In this document: positions 44,069-52,687 of the stretch, piece by piece
Layout of the letters: each line of letters starts with the position of its first letter
Position numbering within the stretch: position 1 is the first letter of the stretch
From: CALDTK01 sp963837005
Lineage (GTDB): Bacteria; Bacteroidota; Bacteroidia; Chitinophagales; Saprospiraceae
Assembly: GCA_963837005.1 (NCBI GenBank)
Contig: CAWIMC010000001.1
Coordinates: 1,116,001 to 1,180,000, forward strand
Length of the DNA: 64,000 nucleotides
Reading direction: 5' to 3'
Made by a program: the position numbers and the translations under genes
Notes under the pieces: generated by a model
The model's database searches: none
What the model was told of the DNA's origin: nothing
The model's input: the letters and a program-made list of their open reading frames with translations, nothing else

Positions 44069-45673
44069 ATGAAGGCATTTCTACTCACCCTATCTACCTG
44101 CCTTGCCTTTACGGCAATGGCCCAATCCGGTGGCCGATACCTCTCGGCCCAGTTTAACCCTCAGGTCGACCCCGAACTGAAGGTTTACGGCAACAACTTC
44201 ACGGTACTACCTGTGGTCTTGCGACAATCGCAAGTCCCCGTCGCCGCCGACCTGAAGTTCCGTCTCTTTCAGCCTGCTGACGACGCGGCTGCGATTCGAC
44301 CCGTGGTCATCATCCACCACACTGGCTCGTACATGCCCATTCCCTTCAATGGGGGCCTCACGGGCAGCATTAACGACAAAGCCGTCACTGAACTCGCCGC
44401 CCGCTTCGCCGCAGTTGGCTATGTCGTGGTGACCCCAGAGTATCGCGCCGGCTGGAACACTACGGCCCCTGATGTCGACGAGCAGACCGCAACGCTCCTG
44501 ATTGCTTCGCTTCGTGGCGGACAGGACATGCACATGATGACGCGCTACCTCCGCAAGACAATCGCCGAAGATGGCAATCCACTTCGCATCGACGCCGACC
44601 GCATCATGGCTATTGGGCTGGGGACCGGTGGCTACAACGTCTGTAACTCCAACTTCCTCGACCGCGTTTCGGAGGTTAACGACCTCGACAAATTTATCGA
44701 CAGTCGCGACAACCTCCCGTACTACAAGCCCGAACTCTACGGAGATCCATACGGGATCGAAACCGCGAGCATCAATAAAGGCAACTGGGTTTCTTACAAG
44801 AGCGGCTTCGCTCTCGGGGTCAACCTCGGCGGCGCAATGGGTGACTCGACGTGGATCGAGGGCAAAGACACCGAAGCGCCAATCATCGGCATGCACAGTA
44901 TCGGAGATGCAAACGCACCCTTCGGAATCGGTAACATCCTCGTGCCTACCACGATGAACACCGTTCTACAGGAAGCTCCAGGCACGCGTACAATCGTAGG
45001 CATCAGCAATCGCAACGGCAACAACGATATCCTTCGGACGACCAATGACGTCCTCGCTGCTGCAAACGATCCGATTACGCTAAAAATCAATCGCATCAAA
45101 GACACGCCGTTTACAACGCGTGATGGCTTCGAGACCACCCTCGCCACCGATAACATGTTCCCTTGGATCGTAGCCCCAGGAGAAGTTTTCGCCAATGAGT
45201 ACAACTACGCCGATACCTCCTTGCTCAGCGCACCGGTTCGTGGAGCCATCCAGGCGGCAAGTCTCCCCTTCACGTTTGTGCAGCTCGTCGGAGGCGAAGG
45301 CCGGTCCAACCGCAACTTCCTCAACGCTACGGGCGCTCGCACCAAGATGGACACGATCATGTCGTTTGTACTTCCACGAGCATACGCTGCCCTTAACTTG
45401 GCTCAACTCGTCGGCGTTAGTGATGTCAATACCATTGACGTAGGCCTTTCGGTCGCTCCTAACCCCGCCTCTGGCTTCACTGCCGTGAGCGTGGACGCCG
45501 ACACCGAGATCAGCGAATTGGTCCTGACCAATGTCACTGGACAAGTGGTTCGCCGCATGCGTGCTGCTGGCAACCGTATCGAGATCGATCTCGACGGACT
45601 TGCTGCCGGGATGCACTTCCTCACCGTCACCACCGACCGTGGGGTAGGTGCTAGGACGTTGATCGTTCAGTAG
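44069..45673 (+). CDS. Secreted alpha/beta-hydrolase-like protein with type IX sorting domain
   Basis: 534 residues from ATG at 44069; an in-frame ATG far upstream lies inside the receptor gene and is rejected. Signal peptide: MKAFLLTLSTCLAFTAMAQ. An alpha/beta-hydrolase-like core shows AIRPVVIIHHTGSYMPIPFN, RFAAVGYVVVTPEYRAGW and RIMAIGLGTGGYNVCNSNF. The last is at the nucleophile elbow but has GxGTG, with no Ser in the usual GxSxG position, so catalysis may differ or be lost. The end is a type IX domain (VAPNPASGFTAVSV, LDGLAAGMHFLTVTT). It is probably exported and works with the adjacent TonB receptor. Confidence 0.78.
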   Translation: MKAFLLTLSTCLAFTAMAQSGGRYLSAQFNPQVDPELKVYGNNFTVLPVVLRQSQVPVAADLKFRLFQPADDAAAIRPVVIIHHTGSYMPIPFNGGLTGSINDKAVTELAARFAAVGYVVVTPEYRAGWNTTAPDVDEQTATLLIASLRGGQDMHMMTRYLRKTIAEDGNPLRIDADRIMAIGLGTGGYNVCNSNFLDRVSEVNDLDKFIDSRDNLPYYKPELYGDPYGIETASINKGNWVSYKSGFALGVNLGGAMGDSTWIEGKDTEAPIIGMHSIGDANAPFGIGNILVPTTMNTVLQEAPGTRTIVGISNRNGNNDILRTTNDVLAAANDPITLKINRIKDTPFTTRDGFETTLATDNMFPWIVAPGEVFANEYNYADTSLLSAPVRGAIQAASLPFTFVQLVGGEGRSNRNFLNATGARTKMDTIMSFVLPRAYAALNLAQLVGVSDVNTIDVGLSVAPNPASGFTAVSVDADTEISELVLTNVTGQVVRRMRAAGNRIEIDLDGLAAGMHFLTVTTDRGVGARTLIVQ

Positions 45674-45695
45674 GTAGCAGACTATCTCTCATTTT

Positions 45696-45734
45696 CGAAG
45701 CCCCGCCGAACATCGTTCAGCGGGGCTTCGTCAT
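45696..45734. terminator. Bidirectional terminator between convergent genes
   Basis: CGAAGCCCCG (45696-45705) pairs exactly with CGGGGCTTCG (45721-45730). T-rich sequence lies on both sides, so it can serve both the hydrolase-like gene and the acyl-CoA reductase gene. Confidence 0.85.
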
Positions 45735-45736
45735 TC

Positions 45737-46753
45737 TTATAAGTCTCCCAACCACCCCAATACATCAACCCCATCCGCATAATCACTCAACCCTGGCCGC
45801 TGTCCAGACCCCGGCGATGTCGTCGCAATCCCAGGAACCTTTCGTGCACTTACTACCTGTTGTACCTCACCGCGCACCTCATGAAGGTGGATCGCCAAAT
45901 CAGCCAGGTCGGCATACCGCTCGTAGTGCAGCGTTGCCAGACGCGAGTGCAAGGCCCTATTCTCGATCACCAGCATTGCCCCTGTCATCAAGAAGGGCTC
46001 CCGATTGATCGCCAGCAGAGCATAGTTGTAGTCGAAGTTGTTCTTCCACTTACTGTGATTGGCGAGCAGTTTGTGCTCGTGGAGGGCATCTAGCAGTGGC
46101 GTCAATTCATAGTCCTGTGGGACGTACACTTTCCCCACTGAGCGACAACCCATCCCGAAGTACGCGAAGACATCGTCGGCAAGTGCCGCCAATTCATCGG
46201 AGGTCTCGTCGCCGTGAAGCACCGCCACGCTCGTGCGATTGCCGCGAATGATGTGCGGATACTTGCCGAAGTACTCCCGGAAGTACCGCGAACTATTGTC
46301 CGATCCCGTCGCGATGACTGCATCAAAATCTTTGAGTCTTTCGACAAAACTCGTCTTCCCTACAAAAGCCGGGTCGATCTCCTCGAGTTGCTTAACGAGG
46401 TGCGGCAGGAGGTAGGCATCCTGGCTGCTCAACTTCACCTGCGCGCTGTGGCCACCGATCAATACCGAAAGCCAATCGTGAAATCCGACCAAGGGTAAAT
46501 TTCCAGCCATGACGAGACCTACGGTTTTGCCGGAAGGCGCATTGGCCATATCGTAGTCCCTGAGCCAGGCCATCAGATGTTCACGATCCAAATAGTCCGC
46601 CGCAATGGCATCGAGCATCCGCCACTGGTTGTCGGGCGTGAACCAAGCGTTGTGGTGGGCAGTGCGCTGGACATAGGCATCCAGTAGCTCGGGCCTGGAC
46701 ATGATGTAGTCTCCCAATTGCCCGAAGGCCTCGATTCTATCCTTCAAGGTCAT
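45737..46753 (-). CDS. LuxC-type acyl-CoA reductase
   Basis: 338 residues. The sequence fits the Bacteroidota branch of the LuxC/acyl-CoA reductase family: GKTVGLVMAGNLPLVGFHDW, AQVKLSSQDAYLLPHLV, DAVIATGSDNSSRYFREYFG, and the catalytic-Cys block FAYFGMGCRSVGKVYVP. It would reduce an acyl-CoA to the aldehyde with NADPH. Function in these bacteria is not established. Hairpin variants GTC/GAC (46336, sense) and GCC/GGC with GGAA loop (46524, antisense) lie inside. Confidence 0.85.
   Translation of the reverse strand: MTLKDRIEAFGQLGDYIMSRPELLDAYVQRTAHHNAWFTPDNQWRMLDAIAADYLDREHLMAWLRDYDMANAPSGKTVGLVMAGNLPLVGFHDWLSVLIGGHSAQVKLSSQDAYLLPHLVKQLEEIDPAFVGKTSFVERLKDFDAVIATGSDNSSRYFREYFGKYPHIIRGNRTSVAVLHGDETSDELAALADDVFAYFGMGCRSVGKVYVPQDYELTPLLDALHEHKLLANHSKWKNNFDYNYALLAINREPFLMTGAMLVIENRALHSRLATLHYERYADLADLAIHLHEVRGEVQQVVSARKVPGIATTSPGSGQRPGLSDYADGVDVLGWLGDL
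46336..46350 (-). repeat. GTTTT-GNRA mini-hairpin, stem GTC/GAC
   Basis: GTTTTGTCGAAAGAC; sense in the acyl-CoA reductase gene, read SFVER. Confidence 0.75.
46524..46538 (+). repeat. GTTTT-GNRA mini-hairpin, stem GCC/GGC, GGAA loop
   Basis: GTTTTGCCGGAAGGC; antisense in the acyl-CoA reductase gene. Confidence 0.75.
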
Positions 46754-46826
46754 AGATCACAGTAACGCAGGAACAGCGGAGGGGTCGATTGCAGAACTCA
46801 GAAACTTCGGCCTCCGCAGGTCCGCC

Positions 46827-46920
46827 GGGCTCAGCGGCGGCTGGCGGTGTGTCACCGCCCCGCTGAGTTCGGAGGGCTCAGCGGCGGCTGGCGGTGTGTC
46901 ACCGCCCCGCTGAGTTCGGA
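46827..46920. repeat. Two tandem 47-base repeats with strong hairpins
   Basis: Copies 46827-46873 and 46874-46920 are identical by eye. Each holds a core GCGGCGGCTGGCGGTGTGTC + ACCGCCCC, in which GGCGGTG and CACCGCC pair. The same core occurs inverted at 46995 and 47049. Confidence 0.85.
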
Positions 46921-46972
46921 GGGCTCACAGAGGCCAACAACAAGGGGCAGAGGCTCAGATATCTCAACCGTC

Positions 46973-47090
46973 GAGTCAAAGGCTCGATAAGCGCGGGGCG
47001 GTGACACACCGCCAGCCGCCGCGCTCGAGTCAAAGGATCGGTAAGCGCGGGGCGGTGACACACCGCCAGCCGCCGCGCTTACCGACCCTT
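46973..47090. repeat. Two tandem ~54-base repeats carrying the inverted core
   Basis: The core GGGGCGGTGACACACCGCCA + GCCGCCGC lies at 46995-47022 and 47049-47076, spaced 54 bases, each preceded by CGAGTCAAAGG-type sequence. Together with 46827-46920 this fills the gap between the acyl-CoA reductase and rluD genes. Confidence 0.85.
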
Positions 47091-47105
47091 CGACTCGAGC
47101 TAGAT

Positions 47106-48202
47106 TCACTCTTCCTCCAACAAGACCTCCTTTCTACTCGACAAGTAGTTCCGCCACCTCTCCAACGCCCCCTCGAAGTCCGCAGGCAACGGCGCCTCGA
47201 ACTCTAAGCGCAGCCCGGTGATGGGGTGTGTAAAGCCTAGCGTCCGTGCATGCAGCGCCTGGCGAGGCATCACCTCGAAGGTGTTTTCGACGAAGCGCTT
47301 GTAATTCGTGAAGACGGTCCCTTTGCGAATTTTGTCCCCGCCGTAACGATAGTCGTTAAAGAGTGGATGCCCGAGGTGCTTCATGTGGACGCGGATTTGG
47401 TGCGTTCGCCCGGTCTCCAACCGACACTCGATAAGACTCACGTAGTACAGGTCCTCGAGCGTGCGATAATGAGTGATGGCGTGCTTGCCCTCGTCGGGTT
47501 CGCGGGTCACGGCCATACGCCTACGATCACTCGTGTCGCGGTGGAGGTTGGCTTCGATCGTGCCGTCGCCGGTTCGGGGCTGCCCCAGACCATCGCCACG
47601 TACTTGCGGTCGACGGTGTGGTCGAAGAATTGCTTCGCGAGGTGCGTCATCGCCCAGGGCGTCTTCGCGATCACGAGCAGGCCCGAGGTGTCCTTGTCGA
47701 TGCGGTGCACGAGGCCCGGCCTGTTGTCGGGATTGCCATCGGCCACGGGCAGATCGATCTTGCGGAGATAATGCGCCAGACCGTTGACGAGAGTCCCCGA
47801 CCAATTGCCGACGCCGGGGTGCACGACGAGGCCCGCGGGTTTATTGACGACCATCACCTCAGCATCTTCGTAGACGACATCGAGGTCCATGGCTTCGGCC
47901 TGAAGCGTGCCCGGTTCGTCGGAATAGACCGGGATGAGCATCTTGATCTCGTCGAGCGGTCGCACCCGGTAATTGGGCTTAACCTCCCCGCCGTTGACGG
48001 TAATGGTCCCGGCTCGCAGACCATCCTGTACACGCGTCCTGGAGATTCGGACTGTTCGGTCGATGATAAAACGGTCGATGCGCAGCTGCTCCTGGCCCGC
48101 GTCAACGCGGATGATGCGCTCCTCGAAGAGCTGCTCGTCGCCATCGTCTTCGGATTGGTCGGAGGGAGGGACGGGTTGCGGGTTGGGGGTGGCTTGGCTC
48201 AT
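47106..48202 (-). CDS. rluD: RluD-type pseudouridine synthase, one frameshift as read
   Basis: An N-terminal S4 RNA-binding domain (LRIDRFIIDRTVRISRTRVQ) is followed by the synthase domain with the catalytic Asp in VHRIDKDTSGLLVIAK. The frame breaks after VAMVWGSPEP; the rest continues in another frame as GTIEANLHRDTSDRRRMAVT and ECRLETGRTHQIRVHMKHLG. The 1097-base span is one short of a multiple of three, consistent with one missing base near 47570-47573. The enzyme makes pseudouridines in 23S rRNA. Sequence error is likely. Confidence 0.86.
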
Positions 48203-48214
48203 GGCGGCGCAAAG

Positions 48215-48730
48215 CTAGGCCGGAGGCGTCGCCTTGCCGCGCAGGCCGAGTTCGATGGCTTCGAGGCGCTCGACCTTGCCGTCGTTGATCTCGAAGCGCA
48301 GCATCGTACGAACTTTGTGGAAGCCGTAGATCCCACAGGCCCCAGGGTTCATGTGCAGCAGGCCGCGCTTTCGGTCTGGCATTACCTTGAGGATGTGAGA
48401 GTGTCCGCAGACGAAGAGCCTGGTGCCGGGATTGTCGTTGAGCACCTGCCGGGCGTGCGTACTGTAGCGACCAGGGTAGCCGCCGATGTGCGTCATGTAA
48501 ACGTTGAGGCCATTGGCGACGAAGAGCGCATCCTCGGTGACTTCCCGGCGGAGCTTCGCGTCGTCGATGTTTCCCCAGACCGCCCGCAGCGGCTTCTGCT
48601 CGTTGAGGTACTCCAAGATTTGGCCCGGTCCGACATCGCCCGCGTGCCAGACCTCGTCGGCCTCCGCAACGTGCGCCAGCATGGCCTCGTCCATGTGACC
48701 GTGGGTATCGGACATCAAAAGAACTTTCAC
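48215..48730 (-). CDS. YfcE/MJ0936-type metallophosphoesterase
   Basis: About 171 residues from GTG at 48730, which overlaps the stop of the upstream oxidoreductase gene (GTGA, 48727-48730). Metal-binding motifs in order: SDTHGHMDE, HAGDVG, VWGNIDD and CGHSHILKV, with a final HMNPGACG. Relatives hydrolyse phosphodiesters such as bis-p-nitrophenyl phosphate in vitro; the natural substrate is unknown. Confidence 0.87.
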   Translation of the reverse strand: MKVLLMSDTHGHMDEAMLAHVAEADEVWHAGDVGPGQILEYLNEQKPLRAVWGNIDDAKLRREVTEDALFVANGLNVYMTHIGGYPGRYSTHARQVLNDNPGTRLFVCGHSHILKVMPDRKRGLLHMNPGACGIYGFHKVRTMLRFEINDGKVERLEAIELGLRGKATPPA

Positions 48731-49692
48731 GCGATTTGAAGGACGAGCTTGCCGCATTGTTCACCGGCGGCCATTCGGTCGAGGGCAGCGTTGCCCTCGG
48801 CGAGAGGTCGGACACTGTCTACGGTAGGTCGGATTTGGTGCCTTTCGGCAAAACTCAACATGGCCGCAAAGTCCGCCGGCGAACCCATCGTCGAACCGGC
48901 TAGCGTGATCTGCTTCCAAAAGAGCGCCTGGGGGCTGATTGGCCCGAAGGTGCCGCGAGTTCCGCCATAAAAGGCCATCCGCCCACCTGGCTTCATCACG
49001 GAGACGAGCTGCGAAAATCCCTCGCCCCCAGCACCGTCCACGACTACGTCCACGCCGCCGGTGAGCTCCTTGAGTTGTGTCACCCAGTCCTCGTCTGTAT
49101 AGCGTACCCCGCCGACGGCCCCCAGGGTTTTGGCGAAAGCGATCTTATCCTCTCGACTGCTCGTCACGATGACCCGACACCCTAGCGCTACCGCAAACGC
49201 GATCGTGAGGCTCGCTACCCCACCCCCGGCACCAGTCACCAGCACTGTCTCTCCCGCTTGTGCCGCCCCCCGCACCATGAGCGCCCGGTACGCCGTGAGG
49301 CCTGCCAGCGGTAGAGCGGCCGCCTCGACGTCGGTGAGATAGTCGGGGCAGTCGAGCACATTCTCTCGCGGTAGGGCGAGCTGCTCAGCAAAAGTCCCGT
49401 CGGCGGGCGTCCCGAGGATGGTGTAGTCGCGCGATTGATGCGACTCCAGCGCACCCCACCCTAGTCCGGGCTGCAGGATGACGCGTCGTCCGTTCAGCCT
49501 CCCAACTCCATCCGAACCTAGCACCACCGGCGTACGCACCCCGGGATACGAGCCCTGCGTGATGTACAAATCGCGGTGGTTGAGCGCCGCCGCCACCAGA
49601 TCGACGATCACCTCCCCCGATCCAGCGACCGGTTGAGGGTGTTCGCTAAACGTGGGCCGCTGCTTCGGGGCCTGCAAAACGAGTGCCTTCAT
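48727..49692 (-). CDS. Quinone oxidoreductase-like MDR family dehydrogenase
   Basis: About 321 residues from ATG at 49692. GroES-like N-terminal domain (LNHRDLYITQGSYPGVRTPV), then an NADPH-binding Rossmann fold (AGETVLVTGAGGGVASLTIA). The zinc ligands of alcohol dehydrogenases are not present, which fits the zeta-crystallin / quinone reductase branch. It reduces a quinone or alkenal with NADPH. It is divergent from the YyaL gene with 23 bases between starts. A GCC/GGC hairpin (48840, sense) and an imperfect copy (49127, antisense) lie inside. Confidence 0.85.
   Translation of the reverse strand: MKALVLQAPKQRPTFSEHPQPVAGSGEVIVDLVAAALNHRDLYITQGSYPGVRTPVVLGSDGVGRLNGRRVILQPGLGWGALESHQSRDYTILGTPADGTFAEQLALPRENVLDCPDYLTDVEAAALPLAGLTAYRALMVRGAAQAGETVLVTGAGGGVASLTIAFAVALGCRVIVTSSREDKIAFAKTLGAVGGVRYTDEDWVTQLKELTGGVDVVVDGAGGEGFSQLVSVMKPGGRMAFYGGTRGTFGPISPQALFWKQITLAGSTMGSPADFAAMLSFAERHQIRPTVDSVRPLAEGNAALDRMAAGEQCGKLVLQIA
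48840..48854 (-). repeat. GTTTT-GNRA mini-hairpin, stem GCC/GGC
   Basis: Sense in the quinone reductase-like gene, read SFAER. Confidence 0.8.
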
Positions 49693-49715
49693 CGGTGCCA
49701 AGATAGCCGCCGCTC

Positions 49716-51812
49716 ATGCCCCCCAAACATACCAACGCCCTCGCCCAAGAGACCAGCCCCTACCTACTTCAGCACGCCCACAATCCCGTCGACTGGCAGC
49801 CCTGGGGACCTGCCGCCATCGCCCAGGCCCAGCGCACCGATAAGCTGATGCTAATCTCCATCGGCTACGCGGCTTGTCACTGGTGTCACGTCATGGAGCG
49901 AGAGAGCTTTGAAGACGAGCAAGTGGCCGCAGCGATGAACGCAGGGTTCGTGTGCGTCAAAGTCGACCGCGAGGAGCGGCCCGACGTCGACGACATCTAC
50001 ATGGCGGCCTGCCAACTATCGGGCGGAGGAGGTTGTGGGTGGCCCCTCAATGCCGTAGCGCTACCGGATGGCCGACCGGTCTGGGCGGGGACCTACTTCC
50101 CGAAGGCCAACTGGCTCAATGTACTACAGACCTTTGTCGACTTACGTCAAAACGAGCCGGACAAGCTCGAGGCCTACGCGCGCCAGATCGCCGAACAACT
50201 CGAACCTGAGGCTCCGCTGGCCACTACCCCATTACCCGAGGTGCTCGACCAGACTGTCGGCGTCCGTAACGCTGAGCGCATCGTACGACTTGCTGATCCG
50301 GTCCACGGCGGTTTCGGTGGGGCACCTAAGTTTCCGTTGCCGATCGGCTACGCTTTTTTGCTCGACCATCTTGCCCTTCGCGGCGATACAGACATTGATT
50401 CAGCTGTCGCGAAAACCGTAGAGTCCGGACTTCTCGCCATGGCGCGCGGCGGCATCTTCGACCAACTCGGCGGGGGGTTCTCACGCTACAGCGTCGACGC
50501 CGCGTGGCACGCGCCTCACTTCGAGAAGATGCTTTACGACAACGCGCAGTTGGTGAGCGTGTACGCACGGGCCTATCGCTCAGAAGTTTTGGCGACAGCC
50601 GCGGCCGAAGAGTACGCCGACGTACTCCGGGATACCCTCAGATTTGTGGCCGCCGAACTCACCTCCCCGGATGGCCTGTTTTACTCCAGCCTCGACGCCG
50701 ACAGCGAGGGCGTTGAAGGGAAGTTCTACGTCTGGACCTACGCTGAGCTGGAAGCTTTACTCGACGCTAGACAGTTAGCGTTGCTTCAACAGGTCTACGG
50801 GGTCTCGCCGGAGGGCAACTGGGAGCACGGCGTCAACATCTTGCACCGTCGGGCGGGCTGGCAGGAACTCAGCGAGCAGATGTGGAACCAGGTCCAGAAC
50901 TGGCGGCTTTCGCCAGAGCAGCTACAGACGGCTTCGGCGGAAGCCTTTTCGAGACTCGCGGGCGTACGGAGTCGACGACCCCGCCCTGCCCTCGACGATA
51001 AGATTCTCGTCTCCTGGAATGCGATGATGGTCATTGGCTATGTCGAAGCCTACCTCGCGCTCCACGTTCCGGACTACCTCGCCGCTGCCGAGCGTGCCGC
51101 TACGGCTCTCCTGAGGGGCTTTCGCCAAAACGATGGACGGCTCCTACGCACGAGCGCTAAGGGACGAACGCACGTGAATGCCTTCCTTGACGACTACGCC
51201 AACCTAGCTGCGGCCTGCCTCAAGCTCTACGATGTCACCTTCGACAAGGCTTGGCTAGACGCCGCCACGACAAGCGTAGACTACGCCCTTCTACACTTTT
51301 CCGCGCCTCAGCGCGCTTTGCTGTTTTACACCTCCGACCTGGACACGGGTCTCGTCACGCGTCGCATCGAGACCGACGACAACGTTACGCCCGCCAGCAA
51401 CTCAGTCCTCGCCGATGTTCTGTTTACCCTCGGCACGATCCTGAGCCGCGAGACTTACGTCGATCGCGCGAAAGGCATGCTGGCCGAGATGTTGCCTACT
51501 CTAGAGGCCGCCAAGCATTCGCTCTATGCCTCGCGCTGGCTCCAGCTGCACGACCGGCTCAGCTACCCACACTACGAGCTGGCCATCGTCGGTCCGGCCG
51601 CGAAGGGCGCTAGGTTAGCGATCGCTAAACTCGGTGGCCTGCTACCACGAGCCACTATCGTGGGAGCCGAGTCGCCTGCAAATGAGCTGCCTTTGATACA
51701 GGACCGCTACGTCGAAAACCAGACGCTATACTACGTTTGCGAGGGAGGAACCTGCCGCTTACCGACCAGGGACACCACTGCGGCATTGGCCGCGATGCGG
51801 GCCGGGGACTAA
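49716..51812 (+). CDS. YyaL-type thioredoxin-domain protein (DUF255)
   Basis: 698 residues. The N-terminal thioredoxin-like domain begins KHTNALAQETSPYLLQHAHN and has the CHWC redox motif in GYAACHWCHVMERESF. The middle and C-terminus form an alpha/alpha-barrel like GlcNAc epimerase (GGFSRYSVDAAWHAPHFEKM, FYSSLDADSEGVEGKFYVWT). The conserved protein occurs in all domains; its function is not settled. The stop overlaps the convergent next gene by 4 bases. An exact antisense hairpin (51117, GFRQN) and imperfect copies (50586, 50905) are inside. Confidence 0.9.
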   Translation: MPPKHTNALAQETSPYLLQHAHNPVDWQPWGPAAIAQAQRTDKLMLISIGYAACHWCHVMERESFEDEQVAAAMNAGFVCVKVDREERPDVDDIYMAACQLSGGGGCGWPLNAVALPDGRPVWAGTYFPKANWLNVLQTFVDLRQNEPDKLEAYARQIAEQLEPEAPLATTPLPEVLDQTVGVRNAERIVRLADPVHGGFGGAPKFPLPIGYAFLLDHLALRGDTDIDSAVAKTVESGLLAMARGGIFDQLGGGFSRYSVDAAWHAPHFEKMLYDNAQLVSVYARAYRSEVLATAAAEEYADVLRDTLRFVAAELTSPDGLFYSSLDADSEGVEGKFYVWTYAELEALLDARQLALLQQVYGVSPEGNWEHGVNILHRRAGWQELSEQMWNQVQNWRLSPEQLQTASAEAFSRLAGVRSRRPRPALDDKILVSWNAMMVIGYVEAYLALHVPDYLAAAERAATALLRGFRQNDGRLLRTSAKGRTHVNAFLDDYANLAAACLKLYDVTFDKAWLDAATTSVDYALLHFSAPQRALLFYTSDLDTGLVTRRIETDDNVTPASNSVLADVLFTLGTILSRETYVDRAKGMLAEMLPTLEAAKHSLYASRWLQLHDRLSYPHYELAIVGPAAKGARLAIAKLGGLLPRATIVGAESPANELPLIQDRYVENQTLYYVCEGGTCRLPTRDTTAALAAMRAGD
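51117..51131 (-). repeat. GTTTT-GNRA mini-hairpin, exact core
   Basis: Antisense in the YyaL-type gene; protein reads GFRQN. Confidence 0.9.
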
Positions 51813-52684
51813 CGGCTAGCGAGATCGAGATCGCCGAGGAGCATTTTGAGGTAGATGTCGGCTCCCGCCTTGTTAAGGTGCTGATAGTCGCCAAAGAGCT
51901 CTGGCTCCGATATGGCCTTAGAATAGTCTCGCACCTCGAGCCCAGTAGCGGACTCCACGGCGGCAATGAGGCTACTAAGGTTTTCGATCTTGTCGGCGTA
52001 AGGTGGGTAGTATGGGTTGACCACGAGATGCACGCTGCTGCCGAGCTGCTGGTAGGCCGCTATCGCTTCGGCGACCAGGGTCACGTTGGCGGATGAGTAT
52101 CCATTCGTATACGTCGGCACCTGATCTACGGCGGCGGCTTGCGGACTGGCCATAATGCGATCCAATAGCCAATCCTCGTCCGAGCGTCCGAGATAGTAGA
52201 ACATACGCTGCGCGACCTCACCTCCAAAACGCGTGAGGTAGAAGAGTTTGGTCCCGCGCTGAATGGTCGGTCTGGCAATAGCGAGGAGGCTATCGAGTCC
52301 CTCCGATTCCGAGGCGTACACCCGGAAGTCTTCGATGAGAGCGTCGTTGTCGAGATCTAAGAAGGTGATGTCCATGACGACATCCGCCGGTGGAGCGTAG
52401 CGCTCACGATAATCGCGCATCAACACTGAGACGAGCTGTGGCGGTAGGCCATTGTAGCTCAAATTAAACGTTGACCTGCCGGTCAAAGCCTCAATGGTGG
52501 GCTGGTAGAAGTTGAGTCCGCGGCTGTTGCCGATCAGCAGGATATCCGCCGCTGCCCGGTCGGTATACAGACGGGAGTAGCGAAAATTAGATTGGTCCTT
52601 TAGCACTTCCATTGCGCCCCCTGCGAGGCGATCACCCGCGAAGAAGACCACTACAAAGACGGGGATCCAGTACCAAGTCTTCAT
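51809..52684 (-). CDS. SGNH-like protein of an MBOAT acetylation system
   Basis: 291 residues. An N-terminal membrane anchor (YWIPVFVVVFFAGDRLAGG) is followed by a periplasmic SGNH-like domain: DILLIGNSRGLNFYQPTIEA (the GNS block in place of GDS) and DYQHLNKAGADIYL (DxxH block). Such proteins next to an AlgI-type MBOAT gene (as AlgX/AlgJ or DltD) finish transfer of acetyl groups to polysaccharide outside the inner membrane. It is last in the exopolysaccharide operon, 3 bases after the MBOAT gene. Confidence 0.78.
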   Translation of the reverse strand: MKTWYWIPVFVVVFFAGDRLAGGAMEVLKDQSNFRYSRLYTDRAAADILLIGNSRGLNFYQPTIEALTGRSTFNLSYNGLPPQLVSVLMRDYRERYAPPADVVMDITFLDLDNDALIEDFRVYASESEGLDSLLAIARPTIQRGTKLFYLTRFGGEVAQRMFYYLGRSDEDWLLDRIMASPQAAAVDQVPTYTNGYSSANVTLVAEAIAAYQQLGSSVHLVVNPYYPPYADKIENLSSLIAAVESATGLEVRDYSKAISEPELFGDYQHLNKAGADIYLKMLLGDLDLASR

Positions 52685-52687
52685 AGG

